A stretch of DNA of 15,197 nucleotides from the NCBI GenBank assembly GCA_900128585.1, contig LT642531.1, positions 1-15,197 of the forward strand, given 5' to 3'. Under the pieces are notes generated by a model. That model did no database searches, was not told where the DNA came from, and saw only the letters and a list, made by a program, of their open reading frames with translations. A program made the translations under genes and the position numbers. Position 1 is the first letter of the stretch; each line of letters begins with the position of its first letter. Below are positions 7,722-15,197 of this stretch, piece by piece. The DNA comes from Stramenopiles sp. TOSAG23-3. Lineage: Eukaryota; Sar.

Positions 7722-9704
7722 TCAATTTTCCAAAGCACTTAAACAAAAACAAAACTTGGGAAGTAGTTTATCATCTTTGACACATTTACTGTGGGGACCG
7801 TACCTGTCGTTGCGCATAATATCAGCTAGTTCTATGATATTTGGCGCCTGCACTACAACGGTCCATGACGCGCTACTTAGCCGTTTGTCCTTTCGCTTAC
7901 CATGGGTACTAGAAGCCTTTATAGTCAGCTTTGCAATGTACGGCGACCCGTGGCTATATCGTGGCAATTTGAAGACTACCACTCTCGCGACATTCAAATT
8001 TAGATTTTTAATGCAAGAAAACCCTTTCGCGACCGCACTCCTGCGAGAATCGATGTACTTATCGAACATTTTTGCTAACTTTTGGGTGGCACGGGCTGCG
8101 AGCGCCGTGCGGTGGGGCACGCCGAACTCATTTTTTATAATCTGCAACGTCTGCCCCGGGTTGTAATGACCGACCATGCCGCGAGTGCAGAACGTGAAAG
8201 GCACAGAGTGCTCCCGGCAGTCATCATAATCTTTGTACGATGCATCGAACATAGAAAAGGGTGTCCCTTCCGTGAACGAATTTGTAATGACCTTTCTTTC
8301 CCGGTTCGTGAGTTTCAGGCCGGGGGCCCGCCGTTGCTGGTCTGCATCGCTGATCATTTCCCGTTTCATCTTTCTAGCATTGTCCGCGTCGAATTCAGTG
8401 CCTCCACAATGCCAATCAAACGATTTAAAGGTAGATTTGTGCACATAATAGCTGCATGAGTGAACGAGTAAATTCATAACTTTGTGCAGGTCCTTGTGGG
8501 ACGTTAAATACTGGTTTGCATTTTCCATAAACTTGGTAGTTGCCAAAGGGTACGTTTCTTGAAAGCCTTTTGGAAGACGCAAGAACGCGAACGGCTGAGA
8601 GCTTGGGCGATGCTTCCACCCGTGGTCAGACATCACCGCAACAAAATAGTTATCCAACGCCCCTGTCGCGTCCAAGAACTCGAGGGTATACATAGTTTCA
8701 TCCATGAAAACCTGAAATGGTTTGTTTTCGTCGTGGGTGACACAAGACTTGAAATACAGAAACATATTCCCACCGCGATGATTCTGAACAAGTTCCCGGG
8801 CCCAAAAAAAAACATGGTTAGGGCTGGAGCCGTTGAACCGTTTGTTGCAGTATTTCCCCTTAACTTTGTACCCGATGCCATCCCTTTCCAGGATAGGGCT
8901 GAGGTGATAATCAACAATTTGTTTCTTTCTGAAGTAGTATCCTCCGTATACAAACGTGTTGGCCCAGCTTCCGTCTTCGGCAAATGCCGTCACGAATGGC
9001 GCAAACCGAACTGCACAGCGCTGTTTGCCCATGCACGCACTTCGCCCTTGCTCGACAAACTTCTTTGATATGGTCTCGTCCTTGAAATGATCAAACACCC
9101 ACGAAAGGCCTGCAATGTCGTCCCAAGATTTTCTCATCTCGGGCGAATATGTTTTCCCAGTCAGTAACGGAAGCATATTGTAGACGCTGTTCTCCCCCAT
9201 GCGGTTAAAAACTTTGGCGCTTGTAAACCCCTTCGACGCCATCCATTTGGCTACGGGCACACCCTGGACAGCACTCTGCCTTAGCATGTAGTCTTCCGCG
9301 ACGTTGTCAGGAAGGAGCAACACCACCCCTGGCCTGTGCAAGGTGCCCGTTTGCACGCGCTGCGTTCTATTTCTAAACTGACGATAGGGCATCGATCTTC
9401 CAAATGGGGAACTTCTCGAATGCCCCCAGGAAGCCTTCACATAGTTGATCGTCAGGTTTTCTTTCACTATTCCACAACGCCCGGGCGAGCTCCGTACAAA
9501 GTTTGGAGTGTTGTTACTGGGCGGCAGGAAAAAATCTTGCTGATACAGCAACACCGGTGCCGTCCACCAGCGTTGGATACTGGCGATTGGGTGACGAATC
9601 CAACGTTTCTCTATTTTGCCGTTACTGATGAACAGCGAGAGGAGTAAAAAGACTCCGAACGCTCCCATCATGTATGCAAAGGCAGCACGTTTCAAACTGC
9701 CCAT
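7722..9704 (-). CDS. DUF229-type sulfatase-like type II membrane protein
   Basis: The frame encodes 660 residues from ATG at 9704-9702 (context GAAATGG) to TGA at 7724-7722. It remains open 15 nt further to a GTG, which I reject as a start. Residues about 6-28 form a hydrophobic signal-anchor after a short basic N-terminus, giving a type II protein facing the ER/Golgi lumen or outside; sequons at N83, N112 and N291 agree. The sulfatase/alkaline-phosphatase-like core of DUF229 is recognisable in order: VVLLLPDNV (126-134), NSVYNMLPLLTGK (172-184), WDDI (194-197), THDENKPF and SDHGW (359-363). Compared with sulfatases, S173 sits where the C-x-P-S-R nucleophile would be and the Pro/Arg are absent, so a formylglycine enzyme is unlikely. 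D133, D360 and H361 could still bind metal. DUF229 has no settled substrate; action on a glycan or phospho-ester is inference. Confidence 0.85.
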   Translation of the reverse strand: MGSLKRAAFAYMMGAFGVFLLLSLFISNGKIEKRWIRHPIASIQRWWTAPVLLYQQDFFLPPSNNTPNFVRSSPGRCGIVKENLTINYVKASWGHSRSSPFGRSMPYRQFRNRTQRVQTGTLHRPGVVLLLPDNVAEDYMLRQSAVQGVPVAKWMASKGFTSAKVFNRMGENSVYNMLPLLTGKTYSPEMRKSWDDIAGLSWVFDHFKDETISKKFVEQGRSACMGKQRCAVRFAPFVTAFAEDGSWANTFVYGGYYFRKKQIVDYHLSPILERDGIGYKVKGKYCNKRFNGSSPNHVFFWARELVQNHRGGNMFLYFKSCVTHDENKPFQVFMDETMYTLEFLDATGALDNYFVAVMSDHGWKHRPSSQPFAFLRLPKGFQETYPLATTKFMENANQYLTSHKDLHKVMNLLVHSCSYYVHKSTFKSFDWHCGGTEFDADNARKMKREMISDADQQRRAPGLKLTNRERKVITNSFTEGTPFSMFDASYKDYDDCREHSVPFTFCTRGMVGHYNPGQTLQIIKNEFGVPHRTALAARATQKLAKMFDKYIDSRRSAVAKGFSCIKNLNLNVARVVVFKLPRYSHGSPYIAKLTIKASSTHGKRKDKRLSSASWTVVVQAPNIIELADIMRNDRYGPHSKCVKDDKLLPKFCFCLSALEN

Positions 9705-9784
9705 TTCTAAAATACCCACCGGCAGAAGAGTACTATATGGAACTCAACACAGGCGTCGGTTTTCTAATAGGCATGGACGACAAA

Positions 9785-9795
9785 CTATATAAATT
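9785..9795 (-). promoter_or_regulatory. TATA-like element of the DUF229-type gene
   Basis: On the minus strand this reads AATTTATATAG. Its TATATAG begins at 9791, 87 nt upstream of the ATG at 9704. The opposite-facing gene has a TATAAAT 86 nt before its assigned ATG, so the spacing agrees on both sides. Confidence 0.45.
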
Positions 9796-10211
9796 GGTAG
9801 TGGATATTCTATCTTGCCCACTTAAAATCCTTGCTCCGTTTCAACCTTCTTTGGCAGTTGTGGCATTCAATTAAACGTTAAACAATAAAAAAAACTAATA
9901 AATAAGACAACGTCAAGTTTCTTTTCAACAATCAACACATACAATATCGATCGATCTGAGACATGAGATCGTTTCAAAAATTAGAACAGGATTCCTGGAT
10001 GAGGAACCCCCTGCCCCTGGTTGTGTAAAGATCTCTTCCTTCTGAGATCTGAGATCTGATTTCTTTGTTTCTTTGTAGTATGTTGTTGTTGTTGTTTCTT
10101 TGTTTTTTTGTTCCCACTCTTTTTTTTCCAGCTATCTATTTCACTGTAGCGTCACTATAGGGAGATAGGCAGGAAGGAATAATGTAAAGTAATAAAATTG
10201 ATTTTTTGAAA
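9796..10211. other. Divergent intergenic region, AT- and T-rich
   Basis: This is spacer between two divergent genes. It contains AATAAA at 9885, a short ATCG run near 9946-9956, a 7-bp AGATCTC/GAGATCT stem at 10029-10035 and 10044-10050, repeated GAGATCT at 10044-10057, a TGT run near 10080-10096 and an imperfect 11-bp tandem duplication at 10141-10162. I see no supported gene. Confidence 0.5.
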
Positions 10212-10212
10212 T

Positions 10213-10289
<77 letters not shown>

Positions 10290-10302
10290 TTTCTTTCTTT
10301 CT
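10212..10302. repeat. (CTTT)n microsatellite
   Basis: A nearly pure CTTT tetranucleotide run covers 10212-10288 (about 18 units), followed after a one-base interruption by three to four more units. It is a strand-asymmetric polypyrimidine tract in the divergent promoter region. Such tracts can form triplex DNA and are prone to length change; an effect on expression is inference. Confidence 0.95.
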
Positions 10303-10378
10303 TATATTCTTTCTGTCTTATATTCTTTCTTTCTTATATTCTTTCTTATATTCTTTCTTATATTCTTTCTTATATTTA
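10301..10378. repeat. CTTATATTCTTT minisatellite derived from the adjacent CTTT run
   Basis: The 12-mer CTTATATTCTTT begins at 10301, 10317, 10333, 10345 and 10357, with a degenerate copy at 10369. The period is 16 (12-mer plus a CTTT-like unit) for the first two steps and 12 after that. This shows a higher-order repeat growing out of the tetranucleotide array. Confidence 0.85.
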
Positions 10379-10472
10379 TTTTATTATATTAATGCTATTT
10401 TAACGGTATTCACTCACTCTTCAATCATTTGTTTTCAAACCGATGTTGTGTGTTGTGTGTTAAAAGTTTTTG

Positions 10473-10515
10473 TTATAATAATAATGTAGTGGTGTACTAT
10501 ATATTATTATTATAA
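10473..10515. repeat. AT-rich inverted repeat
   Basis: Positions 10473-10485 are the perfect reverse complement of 10503-10515 (13 bp, loop of 17 nt). It is built from TAA/TTA trinucleotides, so it is low-complexity. It lies about 100 nt upstream of the TATA-like element of the LRR gene. Confidence 0.6.
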
Positions 10516-10614
10516 TATACTACAACAGCAAAAAATAAAAAGAAGAAAGAAAAATGTAAATGTGCGGAAGAAAGGTAATTCATGATAAATTAAGAAAAGA
10601 GATTTAATAAGGGA

Positions 10615-10621
10615 TATAAAT
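10615..10621 (+). promoter_or_regulatory. TATA-like element of the LRR/EF-hand/IQ gene
   Basis: TATAAAT lies 86 nt upstream of the ATG at 10701 and overlaps the earlier in-frame ATG at 10620. If it works as a TATA box, transcription starts downstream of 10620, which favours ATG 10701 (or 10785) as the start. A purine-only GA-rich tract follows at about 10627-10668, as expected of a 5' UTR. Confidence 0.45.
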
Positions 10622-10700
10622 GAATAGGACGAGAAATAGAGAGAGAGAAAGAGAGAGGAAGAGAGGGAATTGGAAGGTATTATTTTATATAGAAGGTCTA

Positions 10701-13700
10701 ATGTATAGAGGCGGAAAGAAGGGTTCGCTCCGAGTTGATGTTGGGGATGGGAATTCCTCAACAACGTCACGGCCATCAAGTGCAATGCCGCGGTCAGAGC
10801 GTAGACTGTTGGAGGCGGAGCGGGTGAGGACACTGATGAGGAAAACTAGGGAATTAAGGCCCAAGTCTGCGCTGCTGCATAATAATAGACAGGCAAGCAT
10901 GATTAGTAAGTACAAGAAAGAGATGGACGAGGAGTACTCGGCCCTGTACAAAAAGATTGGGCAATTGCCGGAGCATGGGAAACGTAATGGAATACTGAAG
11001 AAGATCCGAGTGTCGACCACGTCCCCGTTCCACCACTCCCGCGACGATTTCGAGAAAGAGTCCATGTTTACCGTCGACCCGCTCACGTACTACGCACCAA
11101 AGTACACCATACGGTACGGGGAAAAGTACGATGAAAAATATTTGTACCCGCCAATCGAAGACCCATCAAAGGACGAGAAGAAGAAAGAGCAGGCCGCAGC
11201 ACGGTCGAGGCGCAGCAGGCCCGTGAAAATGTTCCGGTCGAGGTCTGCATTCTACGAACGGAGAAAAGCCATTCGTAGCCGGCCCAAAGATCTGCACCGT
11301 CGATCGTCCGTGTCCTTAACAGTAAAGGAGCCAGGGATGGAGGCCCCTGGCCCTAGCTCGGAAGGCGACGAAAAGGCGCACTTGGACCCGAAGCGGTTCA
11401 AAGGCACAAATGCAAGGCAACAGTTCTATCGAACGGCAAAGCAACAAACTATGGAAATCAACGACGCAGTCTTCCAAGGGCGCAAATGGATAAAAAAGAA
11501 ACTTGCGGCGGTCGTAGACGAGAAGATGAAAGAGGATATGAAAGAGTACCTTCGGGAAACGCTCCCTGCCACGTTCAACTGGGTTTATATGTCCACCGAA
11601 AACCAGATCGACTACTTGATGGAAACATTGACAGATGAGAAGGAAGCAGAGCGCCATTTCAAAGAGCGCCTTCGAAAATCGAAAGAGCGCCTTCAGAAAA
11701 CGAAAGAGCGCCTTCGAAAAACGCTCCCTGCCCCGTTCAACTCGGTCGACATGCCCGCAGAAGACCAGATCGACTACTTGATGGCAACCTCGACAGAGGA
11801 TTTCACGAAGGACACACACAACATGTACGTGAAAATTGACGGCCGGGGGGAGCACGGGAACTTAAAAGCCGAATGTGAGCAGCCGCTGCGCGATTTAAAG
11901 TGGCAGGAAGCGTGCCCCCAGGCCAATTATATCACAGAACTGATGGGCCAGAACATAAACCCAGAAGCAACTTTCATCAAGAAGCAGAAATCTCACGCGA
12001 TCGGAAAGTTGAACATGACGCATTTTTCCCTGGGCGATGAGCGTACCAGTGCGGTCACAACCCTGGCGTCCAAGTTGGAGTTTGTAAAGCACATACAGCT
12101 CCGAAACAATCGCATGACGACCGAAAGCTTGGGGTCGACGTTTGCGTCCCTGAAAGAGGCGAAGCACGTTAACAGTATCGAAAGCTTGGACCTGAGCATG
12201 AATAAGTTTACACGGCTATCCTCGTCGCAAGCGTTAGGGTCACTTCTCAAGCAAGGTATGGCATCCCTGGTGCGTTTGTCGATCGAGCACGCGGGCTTAC
12301 GGGATGCACACGCGAAGGCAATTCTGTCTGCAATGGAGGGGTCGTGCAAAGCGTTGCGGGTATTGAACATGTCGAGCAATTTCCTCTCCCATCACTCTGC
12401 CATCGCGCTTGCAAAGCTGTTACGCAAGCAACGATTCGTTGTGCTGGACGTTAGCGACAACATGATATCAGGGGCAGGCGGTATCGTGCTCTGCAACGCG
12501 CTGGCGAAGAACCGAACGCTGCAGAAACTGAACGTGGAGGGAAATGGGCTCGGACGACCAGTGGCCCTCAAGACAGTCAACCGGTCCCTTGTGGGTTGGG
12601 ACGAAGGAAAAGTGGCGGAACGAATTTTTGACGAGCAAGGCTTGGAGCACCAGGCGTCCCCAGCCGACTTTCTGGCGCTTTCGCTGGTGGACAACGATTC
12701 CTTGATGGTGCTGGACATTTCCCGGAACCAGATTGGGCCGAGTACGGTATTCTGCTTCACTCAGGCCTTGGTTGTGAACAAGGCCTTGCATGTCTTCAAG
12801 GTGAACGGCAACTCCCTTTTGGAGGCAGGAACGCGTGCCTTGATTCGAGCCGTTGAGCACGGGGTTGCAGTGCAGCATATTCAAACTGAGAACTGCAAAA
12901 TCATGGGAGACGATGGCGGGGCGGACGTGTTTGACCCCTTGCACCCTGTTCATAACTTTCCAAGCACTTCCAATCCAGTGTTGAACATGAAAGTGCCGTA
13001 CCACTACTTTATTGCCTGTGCCCTCGTGCGCATGGCGGAAGATTACCCTGGGTTCCAGTTCACCAAACTGCAACATCTTGAACCGGGTGCCCCGGTCACT
13101 TCCCAGGGCACAGAGATCCAGCTGACCAGACGCCCGGTAGACAGCAACAAACAGAACCTGAAGGCGTACAAGAAAATGTTTCGGCACATATCGGCGAAGC
13201 GCAACCCAGGCCAATCGTCATTTAAAAACATCCACAAATCATGGATAACGTACGACGACACAAAGGCTATAATTCGAAAGGCCCACGAAATGCGGCACGA
13301 AGACGTGTGCGACAGGTACCTGAATGCGTTTCTAGACGAAGCGGACGCGGACAACGACGGTCAGATAACATGGGACGAGTTCCGGGCTGGGGTATGTGCG
13401 GGCAGAAACATGTTTGGTATTGGCGCTCAGAAACGCGGCGAGCCCCTTCCAGGGGTGATGTGCGCGTCGGGACGCCGCGTGGCATGGACCGTTCCGCGGA
13501 AAGGAACCCTGAAACTCTCGGCCAAGTGTTTGCCTTCTGTCATACCATCCTGGCGATGCTGCACGGAGTACTCGTTTCGCCAGATACTAAAGCTCGCCAA
13601 GTCCACCAACAACCTGGAGTTGACGTCGCAGATCATTCATTTGTCCACCCGCGACATATTTTACCGCACCGAGCAGGCGGCACTTTTGCTTGATCTGCTC

Positions 13701-15197
13701 ATAGAGGCTCATGGAAAGGGTGGGGCCGAAAAGTACGGAGACGTCTTCCTTTCGGTAGTGGACAAAGAAAATAACCCCGCCATGTTGGAGCATGTCTTGC
13801 CCGTTCCTTTGCAACAAGCCGTTGTCAAAGACCTTGGACCACTCTTCCCGTTAGCAATGGGCATTTATAACGGGAAGTACGCCCTCAATTTGGCGGACTC
13901 ACATCGCGATCGCCGGGCCGCGTTGACGCTGCTGCAGCGCCAGGCGCACGAAAATGGTCTGATTCTAAACTTCACATACCCTTCCAAGGGGCAGTCGTTG
14001 ATCGATACGTCTCAATTAATGAACGGGTACTTGTGCATGCGGAACGTTACCTGGGCTGGCGTGGTGATAGTGAGAGATAAGCCAGGAGCCGGGGCCGGGA
14101 AAGAGACCGTCTCCGAAGAAATAGACATTGATGTTGCCAAGTACTATAGTTCGGTGCCATTGGAGACCAACGGGATCATGCGGTTCGACTTTGTCGAGGC
14201 GATAGGCCCAGACCCGAAACTGTCTTCCATGTCGAGATTGCAGTTTTACCGCTTTTGTAGGGACACCGTTTTGCCGATTATAAAACCGATCTCCGGTTAC
14301 CGGTTCGTGCAGACGCACGACACCCGCCGACTTTGGGACAGCCGCGCAATGGACGGATCGCCGGACATAGCGCCCGCTGTGACTCACGCGGCCACAGAGA
14401 AACCAGTACGTCTAGTGTCCCCAACGGAGCACCTGGCGGCCACAGCAATACAATCTATGTTTCGCTGCCGCCTGGCAAACAACGAGCGAGCGCGGCGTTT
14501 GTTACAGCGAAATGCAGGGACCTGCATGGTTGCGATTTTAGAACATCAAGTCATTCTCCTCCAAAAGAATATTAGAAGGTACTTGGCAAAGAAGTTTGTT
14601 CGCGATTTGCAGGAGGCGCGCCGGCTGGGCATTCTAGGTTCACTGCCGCCACCATTCCTGCGGGAAGACCACATCTACATGCTATGGTACTGCTGCCCTA
14701 CCCTGCGTCGAGGTGCTGACGATCGGGCAGACTCATTCTTTGAAGAGGAAGATGACCAGGCCTCGGCAAGTGTAGACTCCGAAGCAAAGGTTCACTTTCA
14801 AAAAAACACTCAGCACGCGAGTCTTACGGAAAAACTGTCCCCACACCAGATGGCGTCGTATTTTTATTTTTGTAGGCGAGTTGACTTACACCCCGGGGAC
14901 GATCCCCAGCCTTTAAACGACTGGGTAGGTCGGTGTAGAGACATGCCCCAAAGGGTTGCTTTGAAAAACGAAACGGAGCTTATAGTGGTCCAGGAAGCAC
15001 TGTTTTACCTGTCTTCGAAGTTGGCCAACAAAGTGTTGACCGCACAGCAGTGCCGAACGATAGCGGCCTTGCTCCCCCATGGATGGATGTCAGGGACATC
15101 CTTACGGGTGTCCCTACTGACCCAGTTGTTTTCAAGGTGCATTGACCCAGGAAACTTTGAAACATCGGTCTTTCCCTTGCTCTTCGAGCGAGAACGG
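10701..15197 (+). CDS. LRR / EF-hand / IQ-motif protein, 3' end outside the window
   Basis: The frame is open for 1,499 codons from ATG 10701 to the right edge with no stop. In-frame alternatives are ATG 10620 (followed by a low-complexity RERERERKRG stretch) and ATG 10785. Residues 1-280 are basic and probably disordered. Residues 281-367 contain a duplicated element. Residues about 430-720 are ribonuclease-inhibitor-type leucine-rich repeats (LDLSMNKF, LRVLNMSSNFL, VLDVSDNMI, LQKLNVEGNGL, MVLDISRNQI), interrupted by about 35 residues near 635-670. Residues 882-893 form a canonical EF-hand loop (D1, D3, D5, G6, I8, E12). IQ motifs lie at 1250-1260 (IQSMFRCR) and 1287-1298 (LQKNIRRYLAKK). The rest is unrecognised. 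There is no signal peptide or membrane span. It should act in the cytoplasm or a flagellum as a scaffold that senses calcium and binds calmodulin or a related light chain; this role is inferred from the domains. Confidence 0.88.
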   Translation, partial: MYRGGKKGSLRVDVGDGNSSTTSRPSSAMPRSERRLLEAERVRTLMRKTRELRPKSALLHNNRQASMISKYKKEMDEEYSALYKKIGQLPEHGKRNGILKKIRVSTTSPFHHSRDDFEKESMFTVDPLTYYAPKYTIRYGEKYDEKYLYPPIEDPSKDEKKKEQAAARSRRSRPVKMFRSRSAFYERRKAIRSRPKDLHRRSSVSLTVKEPGMEAPGPSSEGDEKAHLDPKRFKGTNARQQFYRTAKQQTMEINDAVFQGRKWIKKKLAAVVDEKMKEDMKEYLRETLPATFNWVYMSTENQIDYLMETLTDEKEAERHFKERLRKSKERLQKTKERLRKTLPAPFNSVDMPAEDQIDYLMATSTEDFTKDTHNMYVKIDGRGEHGNLKAECEQPLRDLKWQEACPQANYITELMGQNINPEATFIKKQKSHAIGKLNMTHFSLGDERTSAVTTLASKLEFVKHIQLRNNRMTTESLGSTFASLKEAKHVNSIESLDLSMNKFTRLSSSQALGSLLKQGMASLVRLSIEHAGLRDAHAKAILSAMEGSCKALRVLNMSSNFLSHHSAIALAKLLRKQRFVVLDVSDNMISGAGGIVLCNALAKNRTLQKLNVEGNGLGRPVALKTVNRSLVGWDEGKVAERIFDEQGLEHQASPADFLALSLVDNDSLMVLDISRNQIGPSTVFCFTQALVVNKALHVFKVNGNSLLEAGTRALIRAVEHGVAVQHIQTENCKIMGDDGGADVFDPLHPVHNFPSTSNPVLNMKVPYHYFIACALVRMAEDYPGFQFTKLQHLEPGAPVTSQGTEIQLTRRPVDSNKQNLKAYKKMFRHISAKRNPGQSSFKNIHKSWITYDDTKAIIRKAHEMRHEDVCDRYLNAFLDEADADNDGQITWDEFRAGVCAGRNMFGIGAQKRGEPLPGVMCASGRRVAWTVPRKGTLKLSAKCLPSVIPSWRCCTEYSFRQILKLAKSTNNLELTSQIIHLSTRDIFYRTEQAALLLDLLIEAHGKGGAEKYGDVFLSVVDKENNPAMLEHVLPVPLQQAVVKDLGPLFPLAMGIYNGKYALNLADSHRDRRAALTLLQRQAHENGLILNFTYPSKGQSLIDTSQLMNGYLCMRNVTWAGVVIVRDKPGAGAGKETVSEEIDIDVAKYYSSVPLETNGIMRFDFVEAIGPDPKLSSMSRLQFYRFCRDTVLPIIKPISGYRFVQTHDTRRLWDSRAMDGSPDIAPAVTHAATEKPVRLVSPTEHLAATAIQSMFRCRLANNERARRLLQRNAGTCMVAILEHQVILLQKNIRRYLAKKFVRDLQEARRLGILGSLPPPFLREDHIYMLWYCCPTLRRGADDRADSFFEEEDDQASASVDSEAKVHFQKNTQHASLTEKLSPHQMASYFYFCRRVDLHPGDDPQPLNDWVGRCRDMPQRVALKNETELIVVQEALFYLSSKLANKVLTAQQCRTIAALLPHGWMSGTSLRVSLLTQLFSRCIDPGNFETSVFPLLFERER
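11541..11800 (+). repeat. 98-bp direct repeat (11541-11638, 11703-11800) inside the LRR gene
   Basis: The two copies lie 162 nt apart in the same frame, differ at about 17 of 98 positions, and encode related segments (TLPATFNWVYM and TLPAPFNSVDM, each followed by QIDYLM). The spacing is a multiple of three, so the frame is kept. The second copy begins with the last unit of a 21-nt tandem array. Confidence 0.9.
11661..11723 (+). repeat. Three tandem 21-nt units (heptad KERL(R/Q)K(S/T))
   Basis: Units at 11661-11681, 11682-11702 and 11703-11723 are nearly identical and encode KERLRKS, KERLQKT and KERLRKT. The seven-residue period suits a coiled coil. A diverged related unit (KEYLRET) begins the upstream 98-bp copy at 11541. 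Confidence 0.9.
13344..13379 (+). other. Canonical EF-hand loop in the LRR protein
   Basis: It encodes DADNDGQITWDE with Asp at loop positions 1, 3 and 5, Gly at 6, Ile at 8, Thr at 9 and Glu at 12, all compatible with calcium binding. Helical sequence flanks it (YLNAFLDEA before, FRAGVCAG after). A second, degenerate EF-hand partner is not obvious. Confidence 0.85.

Noticed and set aside
9705-9719. GTG as the start of the DUF229-type gene
   Set aside because: The frame can be extended 15 nt to a GTG, but the first ATG is at 9704 in a good context and gives a normal signal-anchor N-terminus.
9737-9874. 45-codon plus-strand frame (MELNTGVGF...) followed by AATAAA
   Set aside because: It looks somewhat protein-like but lies in the promoter and 5' UTR of the minus-strand gene, is short, and has no recognised family.
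10206-10403. 65-codon frame of Phe/Leu/Ser repeats
   Set aside because: It is only the translation of the CTTT microsatellite and the following 12-mer array.
11316-11855. Minus-strand frame of 179 codons inside the LRR gene
   Set aside because: It is a shadow of the plus-strand gene, which is open for about 4.5 kb with recognisable domains. The frames at 12468-13214 (minus) and 13241-13693 (plus) are rejected for the same reason.

Overview
The window looks like nuclear DNA from a unicellular eukaryote, an alga or another free-living protist, which I cannot place further. It carries very long open genes (5.7 kb, 2.0 kb, and more than 4.5 kb running off the right edge) with TAA or TGA stops and the standard code. 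The gene products are eukaryotic in type: an MAM ectodomain on a multipass membrane protein, a type II membrane protein of the DUF229 sulfatase-like family, and an LRR/EF-hand/IQ protein. Spacers are AT-rich, with microsatellites and no bacterial operon signals. No introns are needed in the long genes, so the genome seems intron-poor here.

Layout, left to right. (1) 3-857, plus: the end of a lysine/arginine-rich helical protein built from five repeats of 48-50 residues. (2) 858-1147: a convergent spacer with two interlocked inverted repeats. (3) 1148-6832, minus: a 1,894-residue multipass membrane protein with one MAM domain and a Tudor/SH3-like C-terminal segment. (4) 6833-7721: a spacer between two minus-strand genes. 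It holds the presumed promoter of gene 3, simple repeats, and an odd plus-strand island (7198-7610) with coding-like frames, an intron-like 47-nt segment and three related hairpin units. (5) 7722-9704, minus: a 660-residue DUF229-type protein. (6) 9705-10700: a divergent promoter region with a long CTTT microsatellite and a TATA-like element 86-87 nt from the assigned ATG on each side. (7) 10701 to the right edge, plus: a large cytoplasmic LRR/EF-hand/IQ protein. It has no stop in the window, so a search limited to closed reading frames would miss it.

The genes do not form an evident pathway. Genes 3 and 5 belong to the secretory or surface compartment. Gene 7 looks like a calcium/calmodulin-responsive scaffold, and gene 1 like a cytoskeletal or flagellar-type helical repeat protein; both roles are inferred from composition and domains only. 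The first ATG of the two minus-strand genes is six or fifteen nt inside the longest open frame, whose apparent starts are TTG and GTG and are not credible in a eukaryote.
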